Assembly: GCA_963786195.1 (NCBI GenBank)
Contig: CAWAYH010000011.1
Coordinates: forward strand, 620,001-684,000
DNA length: 64,000 nt
Origin: CAWAYH01 sp963786195
Lineage (GTDB): Bacteria; Acidobacteriota; Vicinamibacteria; Vicinamibacterales; 2-12-FULL-66-21
Reading direction: 5' to 3'
How positions within the stretch are numbered: the first letter of the stretch is position 1; every line of letters begins with the position of its first letter. The translations under genes were made by a program, and so were the position numbers. Shown in pieces: positions 43,491 to 52,194 of this stretch. The notes under the pieces are model-generated. The model was not told where the DNA came from. It saw only the letters and a program-made list of their open reading frames with translations, and did not search any database.

Positions 43491-44621
43491 AGATGTCCTT
43501 CACACGCTCGAAGAACGGCTTGTCCTCGGACTCCTGCTCGCCGGGCGGCGTCGTCCTCCGGCAGCGTCTTCGCGAGCTCCTCGAGCAGATGTTTCTGATC
43601 CTTCGTCAGCTTTTTCGGAACGGCGGCGCGGGCGATGACGTGCAGATCGCCGCGGCCGCGGCCCGAGACGTTCGGCATGCCCTTCCCGCGAACCTTGAAG
43701 CGCGCCCCAGGCTGCGTGCCCGCTGGAATGTGCAGTTCCTCACGGCCGTTGAGCGTCGGCACCTTCACCGTGCCGCCAAGCGCGAGCGTCGGAAAACTGA
43801 TCGGCAGCTCGCAGTACAGATCGTCCTCTTCGCGGTGGAAGAACGGATGCTCCTGCGCGTGCACGACGACGTAGAGGTCGCCCGGAGGTCCGCCGGCGGT
43901 GCCGTGTTCTCCCTCACCTTGCAGTCGCATCCGCTGACCGGTCGCAATCCCTGCGGGGATCTTGACCGTGAGCTTGCGCTCGCGGCCGATGCGTCCGGCC
44001 CCCCGGCAGGTCGGGCAGGGCTTGGCGATCGTCTTGCCCGTGCCGCGGCAGCTCGGGCAGGACCGCGCCACGGTCAGGAATCCCTGCTGATAGCGGACCT
44101 GGCCGACGCCCCGGCACTGGTTGCACGTCTCGGGTGACGTGCCCGGCGCCGCGCCGGTCCCGCGACAGGTCTCGCACGATCTCCTCGCGCGGAATCTGGA
44201 TCGTCGTTTCGGCGCCCTCGGCGGATTCCTTGAAGGTGATCTCGAGGTCGTACCGCAGATCGGCGCCGCGCTGCGGACCGCCGCGGCGGCGTCGGCCGCC
44301 GAAGATGTCTCCGAAGCCGAAGACGTCGCCGAGTCCCGCGAAGATGTCCGAGAAGTCGGCGAAGATCGTCGGGTCGAACCCCGCGCCGGCAGCACCGCTG
44401 ACGGCGGCGTGGCCGAACCGGTCGTACATGCTGCGCTTGTCACGATCGGCGAGGACGGCGTAGGCTTCCGCGGCTTCCTTGAATCGCTCTTCGGCCTTCG
44501 CGTCTCCCGGATTCCGATCCGGGTGGTGTTTCAGCGCGAGCTTCCGGTACGCACTCTTGATCTGCGGGTCCGACGCATCCCGCGCGACACCCAGCACCTC
44601 GTAGTAGTCACGCTTGCTCAC
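43483..44621 (-). CDS. dnaJ: Chaperone protein DnaJ (two frameshifts)
   Basis: Hsp40 co-chaperone of DnaK. GTG 44621 gives the J domain MSKRDYYEVLGVARDASDP with the HPD motif (LKHHPDRNPGDAKAEERFKEAAEAYAVL in sequence) and the Gly/Phe segment. One extra base near 44175 breaks the frame before the zinc domain, whose four repeats are CETCRGTG, CNQCRGVG, CPSCRGTG and CPTCRGAG. The C-terminal domains follow (VKIPAGIATGQRMRL, YVVVHAQEHPFFHREEDDLYCELPI). A second break near 43555 precedes the natural end KPFFERVKDIFG. It overlaps grpE by four bases. dnaK is not in this window. Confidence 0.93.
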
Positions 44622-45140
44622 GCGTCACCTTTCGCGACCTTGACCATCGATGGCCGGAGCAGCCGATCGCCGATCATGTAGCCCCGCGCGAGCTCATCGA
44701 TGATCTCCCCATCGCGGCGACCCTCGGCTGGCTCGTGGGTCACCGCCTGGTGAAAGTGCGGGTCGAAATCGGCGCCGATCGCTTCGATGGGCCGCACGCC
44801 GCGCTTGCGCAGGATCTCGAGAAGTTGCCGGTGGATCAGCTCGACGCCACGGCGGTAGGGTTCGGCTCCCTTCTCGCCCGACGGGGTCTTCAGCGCACGC
44901 TCGAGATCATCGACGAGCGGCAGCAGATCCCGGACCAGGTCGCGCCGCGATCGCGTCCGAGAGCGTCTGCCGCTCGCGGTCGGTGCGTTTGCGATAGTTG
45001 TCGAACTCCGCTGTCTTGCGCAGCAGCAGATCGTAGTACTCGTCGCGTTGACGCTGGAGCTCGTCCGCGTCCACGGTTGCGCCGGCAGTGGCGCCAGTGT
45101 CGGTGCTTTCGGGGCCAGACTGTTCGTCGTTGTCTTCCAT
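44618..45140 (-). CDS. grpE: Nucleotide exchange factor GrpE (one frameshift)
   Basis: Exchange factor for DnaK. ATG 45140 gives an acidic N-terminus, then the long helix (ELQRQRDEYYDLLLRKTAEFDNYRKRT). An extra base near 44940 shifts the frame, after which the other frame reads LVRDLLPLVDDLERAL, RGVELIHRQLLEILRKRGV, DPHFHQAVTHEPAE and the C-terminal GYMIGDRLLRPSMVKVAKG. The stop overlaps the dnaJ start. Length is about 173 residues, normal for the family. Confidence 0.92.
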
Positions 45141-45203
45141 GATTGACGGTGTCGTTTCGTGTCGGAATTACAGAAGGTCGAGCGGAGGGAGGTCGACCGA
45201 CGT

Positions 45204-46247
45204 TTACGTCCGTGATCCCACCATCTTGCTGATCGCTCTCGAGAAACTCTCGACCGTATCGAGGGCGCGCGAGTACTGCATGCGCGTCGGCCCGATCACG
45301 CCGACGGCGCCGGTCGTCCGGCCGTCGGAATACGTGGCCGCGATGAGGCTGAACGACTGCATGTCGGCAGAATGATGCTCCGAGCCGATGACGACCGTCA
45401 GGCCCTCGCCGCTCACGCACTCGTCGAGGATCTGCACGAGCCGCGTCTTCTCTTCGATCATGTGGAGCAGAAGGCCGAGCGCCTCGAGCGTGACGTCGGG
45501 ATCCCCGCCGACGTCCTCCAGCAGGCGCGACGTGCCCTGGACGTAGACGGTCGGCGCCGCATCCATGTCCGCCAGCGTCGTGTTCGCGAGCTTCAGCGCG
45601 CGCCCCATCAGCTCGTCGTAGAGCGTCCGCTCCTCGCGCAGCCGCTGCAGCACCAGCCGGCGCACGTCGCCGAGCGTTCGGCCCTTGAACTCGCGGTTCA
45701 AGTAGTTGGCGGCCTCCTGCAGTTCGGTCTGGCTGTACGAGTCCGTGGGCTGCACCACTTTATGCGTGACGTGTCCACGCGACGCCACCACGATGACCAG
45801 CACCCGCGCGGCATCGAGCGTCACGAACTCGAGGTGCTCGAGGGCGATCATGTCGGCCGGTGGCGCCACCGCGAACCCGACCTGATGCGACGCGCGCGAG
45901 ACCTCCTGCGAGACGTGCGAGAGGAGGTCGTCGACCGTCCCCGCGCGTCTCAGCCGCGCTTCCACCCTGGCCGTCGACTGCGAGACTCGTCGTTCGGCGA
46001 GCACGTGGTCGACGTAGTTGCGATACCCGCGATCGGTCGGCACGCGGCCCGCCGACGTGTGCGGCTGACGCACGTATCCCTGCTCCTCGAGGCGCGCCAG
46101 GACGTTGCGCAGCGTGGCCGAAGAGACTCCGATGCCACGCCGGGCCAGCCAGAGCGAGGACACAGGTTCGCCCATGTTGATATAGGCCGACACGACGGTG
46201 CTGAGGATTCGTCTATCCCGTTCAGGCAGCGCAGGATGGCGCACCAT
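45204..46247 (-). CDS. hrcA: Heat-inducible transcription repressor HrcA
   Basis: Repressor of the class I heat-shock genes through the CIRCE operator. The intact 347-residue protein has the N-terminal winged helix (LPERDRRILSTVVSAYINMGEPVSS, ISSATLRNVLARLEEQGYVRQPHTSAGRVPTDRGYRNYVD, one continuous stretch of conserved motifs), the GAF-like centre (HLEFVTLDAARVLVIVVAS) and VVIGSEHHSADMQSFSLIAATY plus GAVGVIGPTRMQYSRAL at the end. It heads the operon hrcA-grpE-dnaJ-prmA. A CIRCE element ends seven bases before the ATG, so the operon is auto-repressed. Confidence 0.96.
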   Translation of the reverse strand: MVRHPALPERDRRILSTVVSAYINMGEPVSSLWLARRGIGVSSATLRNVLARLEEQGYVRQPHTSAGRVPTDRGYRNYVDHVLAERRVSQSTARVEARLRRAGTVDDLLSHVSQEVSRASHQVGFAVAPPADMIALEHLEFVTLDAARVLVIVVASRGHVTHKVVQPTDSYSQTELQEAANYLNREFKGRTLGDVRRLVLQRLREERTLYDELMGRALKLANTTLADMDAAPTVYVQGTSRLLEDVGGDPDVTLEALGLLLHMIEEKTRLVQILDECVSGEGLTVVIGSEHHSADMQSFSLIAATYSDGRTTGAVGVIGPTRMQYSRALDTVESFSRAISKMVGSRT

Positions 46248-46253
46248 ATGTTG

Positions 46254-46280
46254 TTAGCACTCGCTGTGGGTGACTGCTAA
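46254..46280. promoter_or_regulatory. CIRCE operator
   Basis: TTAGCACTC, nine bases, GACTGCTAA. This matches the CIRCE consensus TTAGCACTC-N9-GAGTGCTAA with one changed position in the second arm. It spans the predicted transcription start, between the -10 box and the hrcA ATG, exactly where HrcA represses. Confidence 0.93.
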
Positions 46281-46282
46281 GG

Positions 46283-46291
46283 ATTATAGCA
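46283..46291 (-). promoter_or_regulatory. hrcA extended -10 promoter
   Basis: Minus-strand TGCTATAAT, a consensus extended -10. The TAA within TATAAT is also the stop codon of the upstream amidohydrolase gene, so promoter and gene end share bases. The CIRCE operator begins two bases downstream. Confidence 0.75.
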
Positions 46292-47628
46292 GACCCGCCG
46301 TCCGAGCTACCTCGGCGGCGGCGCGCCGCCCTTCGTCGGCGACCGCCGCCGCCTCCATATTCATGAGCGTGAAGTCCCGGACGAGGATTCGCCCATCGAC
46401 CATCGTCAGGCTGACGTCGGTGCCCCGCGCGGCGTAGACGATCGTCGACCAGGGATCCGGATCCGGCGACAGATGCGGACGATCGCGGGCGACGAGGATC
46501 AGGTCGGCGCGCTTGCCGGGTTCGATCGACCCAATCTCACGCGTCGAGGCCAAGCGCCCGCGCGCCCTCGCGCGTCGCCATCCAGAGCGCGTCGCGGGCG
46601 GTCAGCGCGCCGGGCGCGCGGCGGATCGCCTGCAGCGTGGCCGCCAGCCGCATCTCGTCGAACATGTCGAGCCGGTTGTTGCACGCCGCGCCGTCGGCGC
46701 CGAGCGAGACCGAGATGCCGCGCTGGCGCATTTCGACGATCGGCGCGATGCCCGAGCCGAGCTTCAGATTGGAGCCCGGGCAGTGCATGACCTTGACGTC
46801 GCGTTCGGCGATGCAGCGCCTGCTCGCGCGTCCGTCACCCAGACGCAATGCGCCGTGCACAGGCGAGGGCGTCGCCAGGCCCGTGTCGGCCAGGTACTCG
46901 AGGTTGCTGAGCGCCCGCCGGACATCCGTGCGCACCACTTCCACCTCGTCGCGCGATTCGGACGCGTGGGTGTGGACGATGACGCCCTCGCGCTGCGAGA
47001 GCGCGGCCGACCGCCTCGAGCAGCTCCCGCGAGCACGAGACCGCGAACCGCGGCGCGAACGCGGCGCGCAGCCGGCCGTTTGCCGCGCCGTCCCAACGCT
47101 CGCGGAGCGCCAGGCTCTCGTCGATCGACTGCGTCGTCTTCTCGCGCAGCCGGGACGGCACCTGATCGTCGGAGTCCATCATGCACTTGCCGACCGTCGC
47201 CCGCAGGCCCGATCTCCGTCGAGCGTCTCGAACACCACGTCCGTGTCGTGCACCGTCTCCATCGTCAGCACCGTGGTGGTGCCCCGAGAGGAGGAGCTCG
47301 CGCGGCGGCCAGCCGCGCGGAGGCGCGCGAGCGTGCGCGGGCGTAGTGCGCCGCTTCCATCGGCCAGACGCGCTGCCGCAGCCACTCGAGCAGCGGCATG
47401 TCGTCGGCGAAGCTCCGCGAAGAGGGTCTGGCAGAGGTGGACGTGCGTCTGGATGAAACCGGGCAGGAGGTACGCGCCGCCGGCGTCGATGACGGTATCG
47501 AAACGGCCAGCCGGCTCCGGGCCGACCGAGACGATCAGCCCGTCACGGACAGACGACCGCGCCCTCGACCACATCGAGGCGATCGTTCATGGTGACGATG
47601 TGGCGTTGCGGATCAGAGTCGACGGCAT
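46284..47628 (-). CDS. Amidohydrolase of the TRZ/ATZ/chlorohydrolase family (frameshifted)
   Basis: Metal-dependent deaminase or hydrolase, related to guanine/cytosine deaminases and S-adenosylhomocysteine deaminase. ATG 47628 gives MPSTLIRNA, then across breaks HIVTMNDRLDVVEGAV, VRDGLIVSVGPEP and the metal-binding HVHLCQTLF. Later blocks are GTTTVLTMETVHDTDVV, FAPRFAVSCSRELLEAV, HTHASES, NLEYLADTGL, VKVMHCPGSNLKLGSGIAPI, VSLGADGAACNNRLDM and the C-terminal IGSIEPGKRADLIL. About eight single-base breaks are needed. The start overlaps the XdhC-like stop (TGATG), suggesting coupling and a purine-linked role. Confidence 0.85.
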
Positions 47629-48460
47629 CAGAGGTCGCGGACTTGATGCCGACGCGTGCCATCGAAAGCGCGCTGCTGTCTACGCCACGTCTGACCGCAA
47701 TCAGCTCGGCGAGGATGCTGATCGCAATCTCCGCGGGCGTGACGGCGCCGATGTCGAGCCGATCGGGGCGTGGACGCGGTCGAGGCATTCGGGCGGCATG
47801 CCCTCGGCGATCGAGCGCGTCGAAGATGCGTGCCACCTTGGCGCGGCTGCCGATCAGGCCGAGGTAGCGGAGGTCGCGCGCCGCCAGCGCGCGCATCGCG
47901 TCGAGATCGTGCTGGTGTCCGCGCGTCACGACGACGACGTAGGCGAGGGCGGCATGGCAACTCCGTCGGTGCAGCCACTCGGCGATCGGCTCGACCACGA
48001 CTTCCGCCGGCCTGCGGAAAACGCTCGCGGTTGGCGAACTTCTCGCGGTCGTCGACGACGTGGATGCGGAAGCCGGCTTCGCCGCGACGCGCGCGAGATG
48101 CCAGCCGACGTGGCCGGCGCCGATGATGTAGAGCCGCGGCGCCGGGCAGCAGCGGATCGATGTGGACGTCCATCTGGCCGCCGCAGATGAGGCCGTTCTC
48201 CTGCGCGAAGTCGTCGTTCAGCTCGTAGTGGAGCAGCGCCGGCTGTGCCGGTGGCGATCGCTTCGCGCGCCTTGCCAGAACGCGTCGTTCTCGTAGCAGC
48301 CGCCGCCGATCGTCCCGACGGTCCGCCCGTCGGCGAACACGAGCATCTTCGCGCCGGCCCGCTGCGGCGTCGATCCGCTGGCGCGGACGATCGTCACGAG
48401 CGCGGCGGGCTCGCCGCGCTCGAGCGCCTCGGCCGCCGCGGACAGGACCTCTTCGTTCAG
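47628..48460 (-). CDS. XdhC/CoxI-type molybdoenzyme accessory protein (frameshifted)
   Basis: Maturation factor that inserts or sulfurates the molybdenum cofactor of xanthine dehydrogenase-like enzymes. The N-terminal XdhC domain is clear: AAAEALERGEPAALVTIVRASGSTPQRAG, KMLVFADGRTVGTIGGGCYENDAFW, and QMDVHIDPLLPG. After breaks come the NAD-binding-like AGFRIHVVDDREKFANRERFP, ALAYVVVVTRGHQHDLDAMRAL and YLGLIGSRAKVARIF. The start codon is unclear; an unusual CTG overlapping the preceding stop fits best. The stop near 47628 overlaps the amidohydrolase ATG. The molybdoenzyme itself is not present in the window. Confidence 0.83.
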
Positions 48461-49549
48461 ATCAGGACCTCGATCTTGGACTTCTTCTTCAGCGTCGCTC
48501 GACGAACGACGTCGCCTTCTGCTGTTTCTTCTGCTCGCGTGAGGAACTGCTTGAGCCGCGCTGGAGCTGACTTGCTCGAACGGCACCGTCGACTCCGGCC
48601 GCGCGTGCTCGGTGACCTTGATGATGTGGTACCCGAACTGCGTCGTGACGACGTCGCTGATCTGGCCCGGCTTCAGCGCGAACGCGACCTGGTCGAACGC
48701 CGGCACCATCCGGCCCGCGGCCGAAGAAGTTCAGGTCGCCGCCCTGCGCCGGCGCTGCCGTCCTGCGAGTGTCTCCTGCGCGAGCTTGGCGAAGTCCTCG
48801 CCGGCCTTGACGCGCTTGCAGCACCGCCTCGATCTTGGCTCGCGCGGCCTTCTTCTTCGTCGCCGTCGTCCGCCTTCTCGTCGACGCGAATCAGGATGTG
48901 GCTGGCGCGGACCGCCTCGCCTGCTTGAACTTGTCCGGATTCTTGTCGTAGAAGTCCTTGCACTCGGCGTCGGTCGGCGGCTGGCGCCGGCGCCACCTCG
49001 TCCTCCATCAGCTTGGTGATCACGATATCCACGCGCGCATCGTCGCGCAGGCGGTCGAGCGTCATGCCGCGCTCGCTGAGCGCCTTCTTGAACGCTTCCT
49101 CGGTCGGGAACTGCGCGCTGCATCTGCCTTCGATGCGCTCGTCGATCTCGGCGTCGGCGACCGTGATCTTGCGCGTCTTGCGCCTCCTGCGAGAGCAGCG
49201 TGTAGTCGACGAGCTGATCGAGCGCGCCGCGCAGGATCTCGTCGCGGCGCTCGGCCGGGATCGGGCCCGCGCCGACGCTCCGATGTTGCGCACGAGCAGG
49301 TCGAAGTCCGCCTTCTTGACGTCCTCGCCGTTGACCCGGGCGACGACCTCCGGCAGCTGCGCGCGGAACCGGCTTCGGCGGCTCGCGGTCGGCTGCGGGT
49401 CGCGGGCCGGTCTGGCCGGGCGTACCGGTCGGGCGTCGTCCGAGCCGGCGGTGACGTTGCCGGCGGTCGCGCGTCGAGCGTGCCTTCGGCGGTAGCCGGC
49501 GGTTTGCTGCACGCTGCGGTCCGCCGTCGAGCAGAGCAGGCTGGTCCAC
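48457..49549 (-). CDS. PPIC-type peptidyl-prolyl isomerase / SurA-like foldase lipoprotein (frameshifted)
   Basis: Periplasmic foldase for outer-membrane proteins. The N-terminus is broken but reads as a lipoprotein signal (LLCST, then TAACSKPP) and a Pro/Ala-rich linker. A SurA-N-like chaperone part follows (VVARVNGEDVKKADFDLLVRNI, AEIDERIEG, PTEEAFKKALSERGMTLDRL), then the PPIC domain (VRASHILIRVDEKAD, DLNFFGRG, MVPAFDQVAFALKPGQISDVV and TQFGYHIIKVTEHA). It ends KKKSKIEVLI with TGA at 48457. At least six single-base breaks are needed, and the start is approximate. The gene is followed by the XdhC-like gene with overlap. Confidence 0.8.
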
Positions 49550-49625
49550 CGTGAGGTCCGTAGCGTCCGGCTTCTAGCCGTGACTCACGAGCTACGAACA
49601 ACGATACTACCGACTCCGACTGCGC

Positions 49626-51994
49626 TCAGTTCCAGTAACCGTGGAGCGGGCAGATCTCGGTCGGCTCGGTGCCGGCGAGGAAGGCCTCGTGGAACACGCG
49701 CGGGCACGAGCGGCGCCGCGAGCTTGCCGGTGTCGCGGTCGATGTCGACGAACGCGATCCCGTCGGGCGTGCTCGAACGACGGACGTTCGGCTGGCCGGC
49801 GAGGGCGCGCGGATCATGAACGTGGTCCAGATCGGCAGCGCGGCCTGCGTCCCGCTCAGGCCGAGCGGCTGGTTGTCGTCGAGCCCGACCCAGACGACGG
49901 TGAGCAGCTCCGGCGTGAAGCCGACGAACCAGGCGTCGCGCAGGTCGTTGGTCGTGCCGGTCTTGCCGGCGGCGTCGAGCGCGAAGCCGGCGGCGCGCGC
50001 GCCGGCGCCGGTGCCCTCGTTCAGCACGCTGCGCATCATGTTGGTGACGAGGAAGGTCGTGTCCGTGACGCGCGACGGTCTTCGGCGCCGCGGTCTCGAC
50101 CGGCACGTCCTGGCCGCCGCTCACGATGCCGCGAGATCGCGCGCAGCGGGCGGACGATGCCGCCGTTGGGGAAGACCGTGTAGGCGGTGGCGATCTCGAA
50201 GCGGCGTCGCTTCGAACACGCCCAGCGCGATCGACGGATACGGCCGCGGCGGCGTGCCGGCGCCGATCTTGCTTCCAGAGCGCCGCGACCTCGTCGTAGC
50301 CGGTCGACTCGGCCACCTTGATCGTCGCGATGTTGCGCGAGAGCGCGAGCGCGCGGCGCAGCGTGATCGGCCCGTCGTACTCGTCGTCGTAGTTGCCCGG
50401 CGTCCACGTCTGCTCGTTGAACGTGAACGTCGTCGGCTCGTCGACGACGACCGTCGCCGGCGTGATGTCGGTGCGGCCCGTCCTGATCCGCGCGCTCGAA
50501 GGCGGCGAGATAGACGAACGGCTTGAACACCGATCCGGGCTGCCGCCGCGCGCTGATGGCGCGGTTGAACTGCGACTGGTTGTACGAGCGGCCGCCGACC
50601 AGCGCGAGGATCTCGCCGGTGCGCGGATCGATGGCGATCAGCGCCGCCTGCGGGTGCTGCCGCTTGCGGCGTCGCGAGGATCTCGTCGAGCCGTGGCGAG
50701 CCCGTCGCGGACGGCGTCCTGCGCGAGCGCTGCAGGTGCAGGTCGAGCGTCGTGTAGACGTCGACCGCCGCCGCGACCGACGCTGTACTGCTCCTGCAGC
50801 TCCTGGCTGACGTAGTCGACGAAGTACGGCGCCTCGGACTCGAGCGCGCGCGCCGACGATCTGCAGCGGCTCCTTGCGACGCGCGGTCGGCGGCGTCGGC
50901 GCTGATGAACCCGCGTCGGCCATCGCGTGGAGCACGACGTTGCGGCGTTCGCGTGCGCGCTCGGGATTGTTGAACGGCGAGAAGCGCGGACGGCGACTGG
51001 ATGACGCCGGCGATCGTCGCCGCTTCGCTCAGCGAGACGTTGGTGACGTCCTTGCCGAAGAACAGGCGCGCCGCTTCGGCGACGCCGTGAATGGCGAACG
51101 ATCCGCGCTGGCCGAGCGCAGACGTCGTTCAGGTACAGCTCGAGGATCTGGTCCTTCGACAGCCGGCGCTCGAGCACGATCGACATGAACCACTCGGTGA
51201 TCTTGCGGCTGAAGCTCTTCTCGGGCGTCAGGAAGGTGTTCTTGACGAGCTGCTGCGTGATCGTGCTGCCGCCCTGCGAGATATGTCTTGCCGCCGAACA
51301 TGTTGCGTGAACACCGCGCGCGACGGTGCCGATTGGGATCGACGCCCGGATGATCGTAGAAGCGGCGGTCTTCGATCGCCAGGACGGCCTGGATCATCCG
51401 CGGCGGGATCGCCGCGAGCGGCACGTCGCGCCGCTTCTCGCGCCCTGTGTGGTACGAGCGCGGTGATGAGCGGCGCGTCGAGCGTCAGGTGATCGGATCC
51501 GCCCTTGTCTGCCGACGACCTCGATTCGCCCGACGGTGGCTCGCGCTCCGCGTCTTGGTCGCGCCGCGTCCGAACACGACGCGCACGGTGCTGTCCCTTG
51601 CGATCGCCGTCGCGCGGGACGAGCGGCGAGCGCGTCGCGGCCGATCGCGAATTCGCCCGGCTGCTTCGGCCTTGGCCCGGCTGGCGATAGCCGAGCTCGT
51701 TCAGCCGATCGATGATCTGCGCGCAGGTTCACCGACTGGCCGCGCCGCACCTCGAACGGGCGGGCGAAGACGCGCGGATCCACGCGCTGCATCTCGCCGT
51801 GCATGCGCGCGTCGATCATCCGCGAGAAGAGGACGTAGTAGTAGCCGATGACGCGACGACAGGACGAGCAGCGGGCCGGCGAGGCCGACCAGCGACGTAG
51901 AACTTCCAGCTGCGCCGCGCGCCGACGGACACGCCGGACGTACGGCGCGGACGTCCAGCGGGCTTCGTCGGACGGTCGGCTTCGTGGTCGTCAC
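49626..51994 (-). CDS. Class A penicillin-binding protein 1A (heavily frameshifted)
   Basis: Bifunctional peptidoglycan synthase in the inner membrane. ATG 51994 is followed by a membrane span (LVGLAGPLLVLS), then the GT51 glycosyltransferase domain: IPPRMIQAVLAIEDRRFYDHPGVDP, GGSTITQQLVKN-type sequence, FSRKITEWFMSIVLERRLSKDQILELYLN. The transpeptidase domain has the SxxK motif in QPGSVFKPFVYLAAFE, a region with the SxN motif in a broken frame, and the KTG box in DAAGKTGTTNDLRDAWFVGFTP. The C-terminal end is PTEICPLHGYWN at 49626. About a dozen single-base breaks occur. A dead PBP of this size would be expected to decay more, so these are probably sequence errors. Confidence 0.87.
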
Positions 51995-52106
51995 AGTGGC
52001 TAGACGGTCACGTGTCGCGCAGCGCGCCGCAAGTCTTCAGGCCGCGAGCTATCGGCTGGACCGCGGCCACCGGGCTTTCGTGCGTCGTACGGGGGAGCTG
52101 CCGTAT

Positions 52107-52119
52107 TCCACATTGTGGA
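52107..52119. promoter_or_regulatory. Palindrome in the PBP/TonB-receptor divergent gap
   Basis: TCCACA, one base, TGTGGA. It sits 76 bp before the receptor start, next to a second dyad TTCCC-gtaa-GGGAA at 52125-52138. Two adjacent dyads in a divergent promoter region suggest regulator binding. Confidence 0.4.
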
Positions 52120-52194
52120 TCGCGTTCCCGTAAGGGAATCCGATACGCCCGCGTATTCACATCGTCGAGCGAGTGCCATGGGGAGGCATCGATC

